Shown here in pieces: positions 47,080-58,300 of a stretch of DNA of 64,000 nt. Position numbers and translations under genes: made by a program. The notes below the pieces were generated by a model that saw only the letters and a program-made list of their open reading frames with translations, searched no databases and had not been told where the DNA came from. The stretch is from Viola odorata (Eukaryota > Streptophyta > Magnoliopsida > Malpighiales > Violaceae). Every line of letters begins with the position of its first letter. Position 1 is the stretch's first letter. The DNA is taken from assembly GCA_963691705.1 (NCBI GenBank), contig OY829537.1:67911352-67975351 (forward strand). Reading direction: 5' to 3'.

Positions 47080-47450
47080 GGGACGTGACCACTCGCGACA
47101 TTTAGAGACAAGATGTGAGGACGTGACCTATCACAACTTTAAAAGATAATGTGTATGTGGGGGCGTGACCTATCACAACTTTTAAAAGACAAGGTGTATG
47201 TGGGGACGTGACCTATCACAACTTTAAAAGACAATGTGTATGTGGGGACGTGACCAATCACAACACTAAATAGACAAGATGTGGTTACGTGACCTATCAC
47301 AACTTTTAAAAGACAAGGTGTATGTGAGGATGTGACCAATCACAACTTTTAAAAGACAAGGTGTATGTGGGGACTTGACCAATCACAACACTAAACAGAC
47401 AAGATGTGGGGATGTGACCAATCACAACTTTTAAAAAACAAGGTTCTAGG
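47080..47450. repeat. Tandem array B in Tat interior, about 43-bp units
   Basis: About nine units built on GGGGACGTGACCTATCACAA and AGACAAGGTGTATGT. Units vary (GACGTGACC, GGCGTGACC, GATGTGACC) and two carry a shorter AACACTAAA variant. Confidence 0.85.
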
Positions 47451-47559
47451 AGGAGATAAAAATGTAGAAAGGTAAATGACAGAATTTTGTAGATGAGAGT
47501 TGTAACGTACCTTCGCTCGGATATTGATTGATGGTAACATACCTTTGCTCTGATGTTGA

Positions 47560-47900
47560 TTTTGATAGCGGGGGTGGTGTGAACCGCCGCATGAATTCAA
47601 TTTGACCGTGAGGGAGCGTGATCCGCCACACGAAGTTGATTGGACCACGAGGGAGCGTGTTCCGTCGCACGAAGTTGATTTTGACCGTGAGGGAGCGTGA
47701 TCCGCCGCACGAAATTGATTTTACCGTGAGGGAGCCTGATCTGCCGTACGAAGTTGATTTTGACCGTGAGGGAGCGTGATCTACCGCACGAAGTCAATTT
47801 GACTGTGAGGGAGCGTGATCCACTACACGAAGTTGATTGGACTATGAAGGAGCGTGATCCGCCGCACGGAGTTGATTTGGGAGTGGTAACGTACTCCATT
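47560..47900. repeat. Tandem array C in Tat interior, about 40-bp units
   Basis: About eight units built on GAGGGAGCGTGATCCGCCGC and ACGAAGTTGATTTTGACC. The unit is GC-richer than its surroundings. Open frames across it (for example 47597-47899 minus) are repeat artefacts. Confidence 0.85.
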
Positions 47901-48944
47901 CGAATGTTGATGGCTCAAGCGAGATACCTTGTGAATTTGCGGATTGTTGCTCCGGCTGGTGGCTCTGCTCTTTCATAACTTAATTGGATTTGTTGATGGA
48001 AATCCATGATGAGGGTATTACAACGATTTTCTCATCGAAACCCATTAATGCTAGATTTCGTCGGAGTTTTCTTCCATAATCGGTATCCTACAAGTAGGAA
48101 GAAAGCTAACACGAAGCAATACAGATGGAAAAAGAGAGAGCATTTGATAAATGGGTAAACAACGAGATAAGATCATATATGTTGTATATGAAAGTATTCC
48201 CACACTACCTTAAGGTTTGCCCCCAACGTTTTATCAAGATGAAAACAACTTCTCTATGAAGAGAATGTTCAACAAATTTAAGCATTTCTGGAGAACATGT
48301 CATCCAATTTTTCTGTCATACAAGCATGCTTGATACAAGCCTAGAAAGCGTCTGCATCTTGCCCAGAAGATAACTACCTCAAGAACAAGACTTTCCCACA
48401 ATATGTAGCCGTAAGCAGTCCTCACCTGGTATTAGTGTTTGCACTCACGCTCAGAAGCAAGGTTATGTGTTTACACTCATAAAAATGCAATAAACATAGT
48501 ATAGAAATTAAATTTGCAATGTCAATCTGAGTGAAAGATGAACATGCATGGGCATTCTAATAATCAAGAGGACTTTGCGAGGGAGAAAAAGGAGAAATTT
48601 GTAGAAGAAAAGCAAAAGTCTATTTTTTTTTTCGAAAAAGGTTTAAGTGAGTTTGTGCTCGACGACTGATTGCGATAAGGGCAAAGTGCGGTGAACAATG
48701 CTTGACGATTTGATTGTGGCGAGGGCAAAGTACACAAATTCTGGAATCTTTGCTGGGGATGTTCCTTCTGGATTGTTTTGGGGGCATCGTGCTCAAGTTC
48801 TTCAATATTCATAGGGAATGATCTTTTTTTCCTTTTGAGATCATTTTGCCATTTATATTTGACTGTTTTTTTGTTTTGTACTTGCTTCTACTATTGTTTT
48901 ATTGATGGTGTTCCTTGAACACTTTTTTTATTTTTCTTTATTTT

Positions 48945-49020
48945 GATTTTGATTTTTTTGATTTTTTGATTTTTTGATTTTTTGATTTTTTGATTTTTTG
49001 ATTTTTTGATTTTTTTTTTT
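48945..49020. repeat. Microsatellite (TTTGATT)n
   Basis: A run of about nine TTTTGAT units ending in a T-tract within the Tat interior. Confidence 0.9.
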
Positions 49021-50079
49021 GAGCAAGTAAAACAAGTACAATCTTTTTTTGTCTGGTCCATTCTCATTTCTGTCTTTTGTAGAGGCCTTCAAGTCTTGAT
49101 TTATTCGGCCTTATTCTAACGTCAATTTGTCAGCGATTCCCTAAGGGCTTCCTTGTCATTCCCTTGCTCAATGTGTATTTTCAACTCCAGTTTAGTGGTC
49201 CCAGTTGAGCATTACTCACTTGGTTTAGGAAAAGATAAAAGTCTTTTAGGTGGTTGATAGAGTTGTACAATGGTGTACAAAGGTATGTGTTTGAGGGTAA
49301 AAAATTTTAAAAAATGAAAAATATGGAAGAAGAACAAAAGCAAAGTCCAATGTCATCTTACCACTATCCCATGTCTGATGGTGCATGTACCTTGGATATT
49401 ATGCAAATCTAACTAGCACTTAGTTTAGCATTTGCACTCATGAAATAATTAAAGCGTGAAGGCCCAAAATACTCACAGGGTTGTGTTTATGACTGCTTAC
49501 GTCTAACATGTCATGGATATAAGAGCTAACAGACGAGATCATGCATGCCATATAATTTCAAATGAATATGCAATTCATCTGTGACAGTAATAAAATGATG
49601 AACTTATGGAAGTTTTGAAAATTATAAGAGTAGTGTGGATTTTTAAATATTTTTTTTAGGAAAGCAAATTTTTTTACAACTATAAAACTCGAAAAGTTTT
49701 AACAATTTTAGAGGGTAAATTCAAAATTGCCCCCAATGTAAAAAAATGATTGTACAAAGACTGTAAAAAGGCTTAGACTAAAAGGAAAATGAACTTCCCT
49801 AAAAAATGTGCTTTAACTATTGACGTTTTCCAACACCTTCTTTTGGTCATCATTTCACTCGCTTGCCCCCAGGTTTATAAGTCTCACTGCACCTGAAATA
49901 AAAGGGGAGTTAAATAGCAAGTTCAGAGGGAAAATATATCCCAAGATGCTGAATTTAAAATTAAAGAAAAAATAGAAATATTGAAAAGAACATGTGGGTT
50001 GCCTCCCACGAAGCGCCCTTGTTTATAGTCGTAGGCTCGACTAATGGGGAAGCTTCCTTTCATGTCTATGTGATCGAAA

Positions 50080-50440
50080 TTGAAGTGGGGGGTGAGCCGC
50101 CGCACGAACCTGATGAAAGTGGGGTATTGAACCACCACACGATTTTTGAAAGGTGGGGTATTGAACTGCTATACAATTTTTGAAAGGTGGGGTATTGAAC
50201 CGCCACATAATTTTTGAAAGGTGGGGTTTTGAACCGCCACACAATTTCTAAAAGTTGGGATATTGAACCGCCACATGAAATTGAAACGTCGGGGTGTGAA
50301 CCGCTGCACAAAATTTGACAAAGGTGGGGGTTTAGACCGCCGCACAAAATTTTCGAAAGTGGGGTTGTGAACCGCCGCACAAATTTTTCAAAAGTGGGGC
50401 GTGTGAACCGCCGCACAAAATTTTGACGAAAAGTGTGGGT
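50080..50440. repeat. Tandem array D in Tat interior, about 36-bp units
   Basis: About ten units built on AAGGTGGGGTATTGAACCGC and CACACAATTTTTG. Its core GTGAACCGCCGCACA is shared with array C. The 116-codon open frame at 50066-50416 is a product of the repeat. Confidence 0.85.
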
Positions 50441-50932
50441 GGTTTGAGAAGTAAAATTCTTGTGTTAAAAAAAAAGAAATATGAGGACAATATAAACATA
50501 AAGTAAAGTCGCAACACATAAATACATGGTATCAACGAAATAAATGCACGAACATGATGCATATACTGGGGCTCTAAATTCGACTAATTATAACTAGCTG
50601 AAAAGTTTCCAGACGATACCATAGAAGTGGTCCCTCAATAAATGATTGTAGAGCGTCAACCGATTCCTTAACGGAATCAGGCCACTTTCCAATCATTTAG
50701 GGGTTCGTCCGAGTTGGGGTTTGTGAACACTACCCAGGACATGTGTCCCAAGACATCACTACTACCCTCTTAATCTTATTTGGAAAATGGCCCTTGGGTG
50801 TAGGGCACTATGCATGAAATGCGTATGACAATTCATCAAAGCAAATAACAAATAGCAATCACAAAAACAAATTATTAAAGCGAGTAAATAATAAAAAAAC
50901 AAACACCATAAAATCGACTTCGACCCTAAAGT

Positions 50933-50949
50933 CCCTAGTGAAGTCGCCA
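50933..50949 (-). other. Tat primer-binding site
   Basis: Reversed, this reads TGGCGACTTCACTAGGG, three bases from the 5' LTR (reversed order: LTR end, GTT, site). It resembles the TGGCGACTC-type site reported for Tat/Ogre elements with a tRNA-Arg primer. A matching site lies at 63802-63818 for the plus-strand LTR. Confidence 0.75.
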
Positions 50950-50952
50950 AAC

Positions 50953-53537
50953 TGTCACACCCCCTTTTTGATTTTGTGAAACGGTTCAGGATGGATGTGA
51001 GACAAGCGTTGGACTCGCCTCACATAATGAAGTCGCCACCCTATTTTTCTAAGTTTAGGGAACCTAATCGTCATGGCATAAAAGTAAAAAACTAAGGCAC
51101 AAAGGGTTTAAACCCACGAACAAAGGTTCGGGGTTGTATTATGGACTCGGGAAGGTGTTAGGCACCCGAGTCACATCCAAACAAGGTTACCAGTAAACGA
51201 GGTGTTTAAAGAAAATATTTTAAAAAAAAACACGTAATTGAGTTCTCAGAGGCAACGCCGCTTTAGCAATTTTTCGTTGGGTCGGGACAGATTAATTGTT
51301 ATTTCTGACAGGGACCGATGGACGGGGTTACCATTTTTCAGTTTTGGACAGGGTTGCCATTTTTCTCTTTGGGCGGGGTTACCATTTTTCTTTGCTAAAG
51401 CGGGCGTCCCTTTTTTTTATCATCGGGCCATGCATGATTAAATTAATTACTACGTGATTCTATCATGGATAACTAATAAAGTACCATTTTTATGAATTCA
51501 ACAAATAATCCGTGTGGGATCGAAGCCACCAAACATAAACATTTAACACAAGCATAAGTTGAAACAATTAATTTCATGGCATTTAAAACAGGTGATTTAA
51601 GCATGTTATACATGTGAGGTTGGTTTTAATTTCTAACAATTCTAAATGTTATGCATACGAGTGGGTGGGTTCTGACGCTTTCTAAGTGGTCATGCATACA
51701 ATTCGATTCAGATTTTTAACATTTCTAATAAACATCCATACGAAAAATAAATAAAAGTGTTTAAGAGAAGCGTACGATTTTTTAGGAACCCTGATCGAAC
51801 AGTCCCTTCAAAACCGAAATTAGCGACAACTGATACTAATATAGGTATAAACAAACGTACACGCTTTTTAACTAATTACTTAACTAATTATTACAAACCA
51901 ACAATTTATAATAATTACTTAACTAATTATTACAACACAACAATTAAAATAATTCCCTAAATATTACAACAAGAGATAAAATAATTAATTAATTATTACA
52001 ACATGTCAAAATAATTGACGAAACTTTAACTAATTATTACAACAAGTCGAAATAATTGACGAAAATATTAACTAATTATTACAACTAGTCGAAATAATTA
52101 ATTAAACAATTTTATGAAATATTAAAACAAACATGTGATTAAAGCAAACGATTTAATAAACATGGCATAAATACATAACCATGGCATACGAACATTTAAA
52201 TAATGCACGAAAATAATGCGGTGTTTTAATCATACGAGAAATTGTAATGGGTCGGGCTAGGCCAATATCCGTATTTTTTAAAATTTCCAAGCCCAAAATT
52301 TTAATTAAAATAGATGGGCTTGGCCCATCACCTTTCTTTTCCCTTTCCCGCGCCAAGCTTTTCTTTCCTTCTTCTTCCTACCTAGGGAAGCTCAAATGTT
52401 AACCAACTTCCCTCAAAACAGACCGAAAAAATCACCCCACATGCCAGCAACTCAAACCAACAATCACAGCAAGAAATTTAAACTAAATAGTGGCAATTTT
52501 AAGAAGTAGAAAAAATAAGCATTAAATAGAGATTATGCAATTAATTAACCAAGACCACATGCCATTAAATTGATGAAAGGGAAATGAAATTGACATGAAA
52601 TTAAAGCATGTGATGCAAGTTTGAGCAATTTATGAGTTGATTATAAGCATAAACGAAAATTAATGGAAAAGCTAGAGAGAGAGAGAGTTACCTTGCCGGG
52701 AGAGCTTATAGCTAAGAAGGATGAGCAAGAAATTGAGAGTGAGAGTGAATTTTGGTGCCCTTGACCTCTTTCTTGGAGCTGGGTATTTATCAGGAAATAT
52801 TGGAGTCGATTTGGGAGATTGTGGGGGTGAGAATGGTCGTCGGTTTGGAAAGGGGATGACGAGGCTTGGGATGATGATTTTGTCGGAGTGAGGACAAAGC
52901 TAGAGTTTGTGTGGCCAAGGATGATCAATGGGATGTTTTGTGATGATCAATCATCGTCAGCGAGGCTAGCTAAGGGAAAGGGGATGCGATTTTGGAAGAG
53001 GATGCATTAATTGACATTAATGCATTAATTTGGTACAAACGGGATATTTTCGGTTAGGGCTATGGCATGAGTGAACTCGCTTGAAATGAAAAAATACCCA
53101 AACCGAGAGGAACACAATGTGTAGAAAAATAAGACAAAATAACTGGTAGACAGTAAATAAAGAAAAAGTTTGGTTTAATGCCCGAATTTTCTCGTTCGGA
53201 AATGTCAAACGTTCTGACAAAAAATAAATGATATAACGACAAAAATTGAACGAAACCAAACTAGTTGACACGAAAGAGAAAAATAGTAGGTAATTATCAA
53301 TTAAAGAAATAACGCGTTCGATCTACGGTCCGAGGAAACTTACTCGGGACAGATAGAAGTTCGAGCGAAAAGACAGTCAAAAATATGAAAAACTAAAAAG
53401 GCACGAAATGACACGGAATATTAAAATAAATAGCCGAAGATAAAAAATCAACGGAAATTTGACGTTGATAAGCTATTAATGCGATAAACAATAAAATGCG
53501 TAAAAGTTGTGACGCAAAAATCCATAATCGGGTAGCA
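50953..53537 (-). mobile_element. Tat 5' LTR
   Basis: The 2585-bp partner of 43995-46605. It starts TGTCACACCCCC and ends TAGCA on the plus strand. Differences between the two LTRs are scattered (several substitutions per hundred bases plus indels of up to about 25 bp near 45310 / 52270), so it is clearly older than the CRM-like element at 54378. Confidence 0.88.
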
Positions 53538-53612
53538 ACAACTACATATCTTAGTAATTTTAGTTCGGGCTTTTATTCATTTCAAACAAGTTCTCTCGTG
53601 TCGTTAGCTCGA

Positions 53613-53994
53613 ACTAAAAATATCTCGCTCGTACCGCATTAATATGCATTAATGCACATAAATGCATCTTCATCCTCCCCGTCACCTTTCAAGCAAACTG
53701 ATCTACCTCCCTTCACCCTCAGCCACACAACCAAAACTTCATCATCACCTCTGGCTCATCACCGCCACTGCTCACGCCCACTCTCGTCGTGCTCGCTAAG
53801 CTCACTAAAAATATCTCGCTCGTACCGCATTAATATGCATTAATGCACATAAATGCATCTTCATCCTCCCCGTCACCTTTCAAGCAAACTGATCTACCTC
53901 CCTTCACCCTCAACCACACAACCAAAACTTCATCATCACCTCTGGCTCATCACCGCCACTGCTCACGCCCACTCTCGTTGTGCTCGCTAAGCTC
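53613..53994. repeat. 191-bp tandem duplication in Tat LTR
   Basis: Two adjacent copies starting ACTAAAAATATCTCGCTCGT at 53613 and 53804 are almost identical (differences such as CTCAGCC / CTCAACC and TCGTCGT / TCGTTGT). The duplication is absent from the Tat LTRs at 43995 and 50953. It also duplicates a 61-codon open frame that is not a gene. Confidence 0.88.
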
Positions 53995-54377
53995 ACGCGC
54001 GGCCATCCTCGCCTATAAATACCAAGCTTCTCACAACGAAATAAGGGGGACCAATTCATGCTCTCGTCCCCCCTTTTATTCACGCTCTCTCCTTCTGCTA
54101 CTTTCAATTTATTTAATTGTATTTAAATTATTTAAATTGTCTCTATTTTGATTTAAATCAATTGCTTTTGTTTTACTTTCAATCAATTGTCGCTTTCAAT
54201 TCAATTAAATTGCTGCCCCTATTTCTAGTTAATTTCACTATTTTATTTCCTCCAATTGCTTGTTGTTTCGAGTTAATTTTGAGCTTTGTTTAATTAATTC
54301 AATTTACTATTTTTAATTAAATTGGTTGCTATTTCGATTGAATTAAAGTGTTGTAATCGCTTGGTTGAGGTACTGTT

Positions 54378-55326
54378 TGATGCGATCCTGCCTAGGGTTA
54401 GTAGGCCGGATTACAATGGAGCTTATAGAGGATCTAGCCGAATCGAATTACCTAGTGACCACAAGATCACAATGAAAGAAAAGACACGAACAAGTAATAT
54501 TTAGCGGAGAATTAAGGAAATATGTACCCGGAAATGATTAGGATTGATAAAGGATTGAAATTGATCACATGAGCATCCAAGAATTAATCCAAGCAAGTAG
54601 ACATCCACGATCCTTGGGATAAGTATTTAATAGACCTTCATTCATTCAAGAAACTTGCCAACATTACACATACAAATTCGAGGAATCCCCGAGCAATAAT
54701 CGGAAGGAGTAATCTCAACTTAAACGATTCTTGCTCAAGGAAAATGTGAAGAGTTTCAAGGCTTAGGTGATAAAAAGAAGGAGTATTCTCACTTTACAAA
54801 ATATCACTCAAAGTCAAAAAAAACTCCAAATAGAAATGAGACAAGAGCTATTTATACAAGTAAGCAAAAAGGCAACAAATCCGACGCTAACGTGATTCAC
54901 GGTTAGGCCTAACAGTGATCACGTTAGCCAAACTCACTATCGTGATTCACGTTAAGGACTAAACGTGATCACGCTCGGCACAACTCCTACCGTGATTCAC
55001 GGTTAGAACGAACCGTGATCACGGTAAGGCACCCAAGGATCAGCTCCCACATCAGAAGGTAGCGTGATTCACGGTTAGACTTAACCGTGATCACGTTACC
55101 CAAAACTCTCCAGGCGTGATTCACGGTTAGGACGAACCGTGATCACGGTAGTGCATCTTCTTTGGTTCGATGGAAAATCACATAGGCCGGCTTTTCCTTG
55201 ACTTGGGTGGATCCGTTCTCTCTCATTTTGCCTTCCAACCATAAGGACAAAGCCCTGGCTTTGCTCCGTGTGATCGGGCCTTGTCGAATGTCAACATTGG
55301 CTTCGGGAGGGTCCGTGATCGCATCA
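54378..55326 (-). mobile_element. 3' LTR of CRM-like element, containing the end of pol
   Basis: The 949-bp LTR has its TATA box reversed at 54848-54856 (CTATTTATA) and five palindromic units at 54891-55147. The last 61 codons and stop of pol lie inside it. It differs from 61579-62527 at four positions (near 54462, 54609, 54914 and 55267). Confidence 0.93.
54891..55147. repeat. Five 33-bp palindromic units in U3 (3' LTR)
   Basis: Each unit has left arm CGTGATTCACGGTTAG and right arm AACCGTGATCACG around a short variable centre. Unit 2 is variant (CACGTTAAGGACTAAACGTG), and both arms changed together. Spacers differ. The array lies just upstream of the TATA box in transcription order, and the pol stop codon TGA is inside the first unit. 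Confidence 0.92.
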
Positions 55327-58300
55327 ACTCCTTCCCCTTCGAAAGGATTCGTCCTCGAATCCAAGTCTTGAGGGTTCTCTTCATCTCCAGGCCAAAGGGA
55401 CAGATCATCGACATTGAAGGTTCGGCTGATCCCTCCATATTCACTGGGAAGATCCAGAACATAAGCATTGGCGTCGATACGACGGAGGATTTGAAAAGGT
55501 CCGTCCCCTCGTGGACTCAGCTTGCTTTGTCTTTCGCGTGGGAATCGATCCTTGCTCCAATGAAGCCACACCCACTGGCCAGGTTCAAAGGAAGTAGGAA
55601 TCTTGCCCTTATTGCGCTTGGCCATTTCCTTTTCGTTCATGCTCTCAATACTTTTGCGGACTTGCTCATGGAGTTTCTTAACCATTGTAGCTTTGGCATT
55701 CCCATCTGCACACTTAAGAGAACTCAAGGGCAAAGGTGAGAGATCAAGAGGGGTCAAGGGTTTAAACCCGTAAACCACCTCAAAAGGGGAATAACCAATA
55801 GAGGAATGATAAGCATTATTATAAGCAAATTCAACAAAGGCCATACATTCTTCCCATTTTACTCCATACTTAGCAATCATGACACGAAGTAATGATCCTA
55901 GAGTCCTAGTCACCACCTCTGTTTGGCCATCCGTTTGAGGATGACACGTGGTGGAGAAGAGGAGTTTAGTACCTAACTTCGCCCAAAGAGTTCGCCAAAA
56001 ATGACTTAGGAACTTAGTGTCCCTATCACTTAAAATACTCTTAGGCATTCCATGTATCCTCACCACATGTTGGAAAAATAACGAAGCAATGTGTGCAGCA
56101 TCATGTGTTTTCGAACATGGTATAAAATGTGCCATTTTGGAAAAACGGTCCACCACAACAAATATAGAATCATGACTATTCTTAGACCTAGGCAAGCCTA
56201 ACACAAAGTCCATTGATAAATCGAGCCAAGGACGTTGGGCAACAGGTAAAGGCATATGCACTGCATGATGTTTAGATGTGGACTTGGCAGTCTTGCACAC
56301 AATGCATCGATTCACAATGTTAGTCACATCTACTTTCATTCGTGGCCAATAGAAATGAGACTTCAAGGCATGCAACGTTTTAGTAATGCCAAAATGGCCA
56401 CTCAAAGCCCCTCCATGAGCTTCCAACACAAGCAATTCTCTAACATTAGAACGAGGCACACATAATCTATCATATTTGAACAAAAAGTTATCGTGCCTAA
56501 AGAAATGCATATGAGATCCACGAGCACAAGCCAAATATATATCACGAAAGTCCTCATCATTCTCATATAATTCAGTCAGATGAGAAAATCCAAAGACTTG
56601 GGCATCGAGAGAGTTCAAGAGAGCATACCTTCGAGAAAGGGCGTCGGCTACCACATTATCTTTGCCGCGTTTGTATTTGATAGTATAGGGAAACGCCTCA
56701 ATGAACTCCACCCACTTGGCATGTCTCTTATTCAACTTGGCTTGCCCCTTTAGGAATTTGAGGCTCAAATGGTCGGTGTGGATGACGAATTGGTTGGCTA
56801 GGAGATAGTGTTCCCACACCATAAGTGCCCTCACCAAAGCATAGAGTTCCTTGTCGTACGTGGAGTAGTTGAGTTGGGCTCCATTGAGTTTCTCGCTAAA
56901 ATAGGTGATGGGTCGACCCTCTTGGGTTAGGACCGCTCCAATACCAACTCCACTCGCATCGCATTCCAACTCGAACACTTTGGTGAAATCCGGCAAGGCC
57001 AAAATAGGGGACTCTGTGAGTCTCTCCTTAAGCTCGTGGAAAGCCTTGGCTTGACGCTCTCCCCACTCAAATGTGACATTCTTCTTGGTCAACTCGTTAA
57101 GTGGCGCGACGATGGTTGAGAAATTAGGCACAAATCGTCGATAAAAGCTCGCAAGGCCATGGAATGACCTTACTTCACCTACATTGTTGGGAATAGGCCA
57201 ATCTCGTATGGCTTTCACCTTGTCTTCATCAACTTTAACGCCCCCTATACTCACAACAAAACCAAGAAAGTGTACTTGTTCCAAACAAAACTCGCACTTA
57301 ACAAATTTAGCATATAATCGGTGTGTGCGCAAAGTGTCAAATATGGAACGTAAATGGAACACATGTTCCTCAAGAGACGAACTATACACAAGAATATCAT
57401 CAAAGTATACAACAACATACTTTCCAATGAAATCACGCAAAACATAATTCATTAACCTCATGAAAGTACTAGGAGCATTGGATAGACCGAATGGCATTAC
57501 CAACCATTCATACAAACCATGCTTGGTTTTGAAGGCGGTTTTCCATTCATCTCCTTCATGCATCCTGATTTGGTGGTATCCGCTCATGAGATCAATTTTG
57601 GAGTAGATTTGGCTCCCGCTTAGCTCGTCAAGCATATCATCGAGGCGTGGAATGGGGTGTCGATAGCGTATGGTGATCTTGTTGATAGCTCTACAATCAA
57701 CACACATCCTCCACGTCCCGTCCTTCTTAGGCACGAGTAACACGGGCACGACACAAGGTGACATACTCTCCCGGATGTAGCCCTTGCGCAACAAATCTTC
57801 CACTTGTCGTTGAAGTTCCTTCGTCTCCTCGGGGTTGCATCGGTAAGCCGGTCTATTGGGCAAGGCCGCTCCGGGTACCAAATCAATCTTGTGCTCGATC
57901 CCTCGGATTGGAGGAAGGTCACTCGGCATCTCCGTTGGAAAGACATCGTCATATTCCTGTAAAAGAGAAACAACGGGACTTGGTAGAGAAGCAAGAGGGT
58001 TAGTGTCAATTTCCAAGCAATGTGCCTTGTACCGAAGTACAAGACACACTTTATTAGAAAATAAAGCTCGCCTCACATCCTTACCCCTCGCTATCACACT
58101 CAAGTGTTTAGGCTCACTCTCTCTACCATGCTTGCTTTTTTCATGGCGTGTATTTGACTCCCCCTTTGTTTTCTTTTTTCTCCTCTCTTGTGTTTTCATC
58201 TCATGACTCACATTTTTCTCTCCTCTTGGTGCATGCTCACTTTTTTCATGCACGCTATTTTCCTCATTCACACACCTTACTTTCTTCTCTCCATTCCTTT

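Larger units (their letters stand above)
43995..53537 (-). mobile_element. Non-autonomous Tat-type element, 9.5 kb, coding-free
   Basis: Complete structure on the minus strand: 5' LTR (50953-53537), primer-binding site, 4.35 kb interior, polypurine tract, 3' LTR (43995-46605). An exact 5-bp duplication ACAAC flanks it (43990-43994 and 53538-53542). LTR ends are TGCTACC and GGTGTGACA when read in its own direction. The interior has no gag or pol; it holds several tandem-repeat arrays. It must have been moved by proteins of another Tat/Ogre-type element. Confidence 0.87.

Noticed and set aside
50066..50416. 116-codon open frame
   Set aside because: It is a translation of tandem array D.
47080..50440. 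Regularly spaced repeats that could suggest a CRISPR-like array
   Set aside because: Units are contiguous tandem copies without unique spacers, lie in a plant retrotransposon, and there are no cas genes.
53652..54151. Two open frames with identical starts, suggesting a duplicated small gene
   Set aside because: The similarity is the 191-bp DNA duplication inside a Tat LTR, and the frames have no domain or counterpart in other Tat LTRs.
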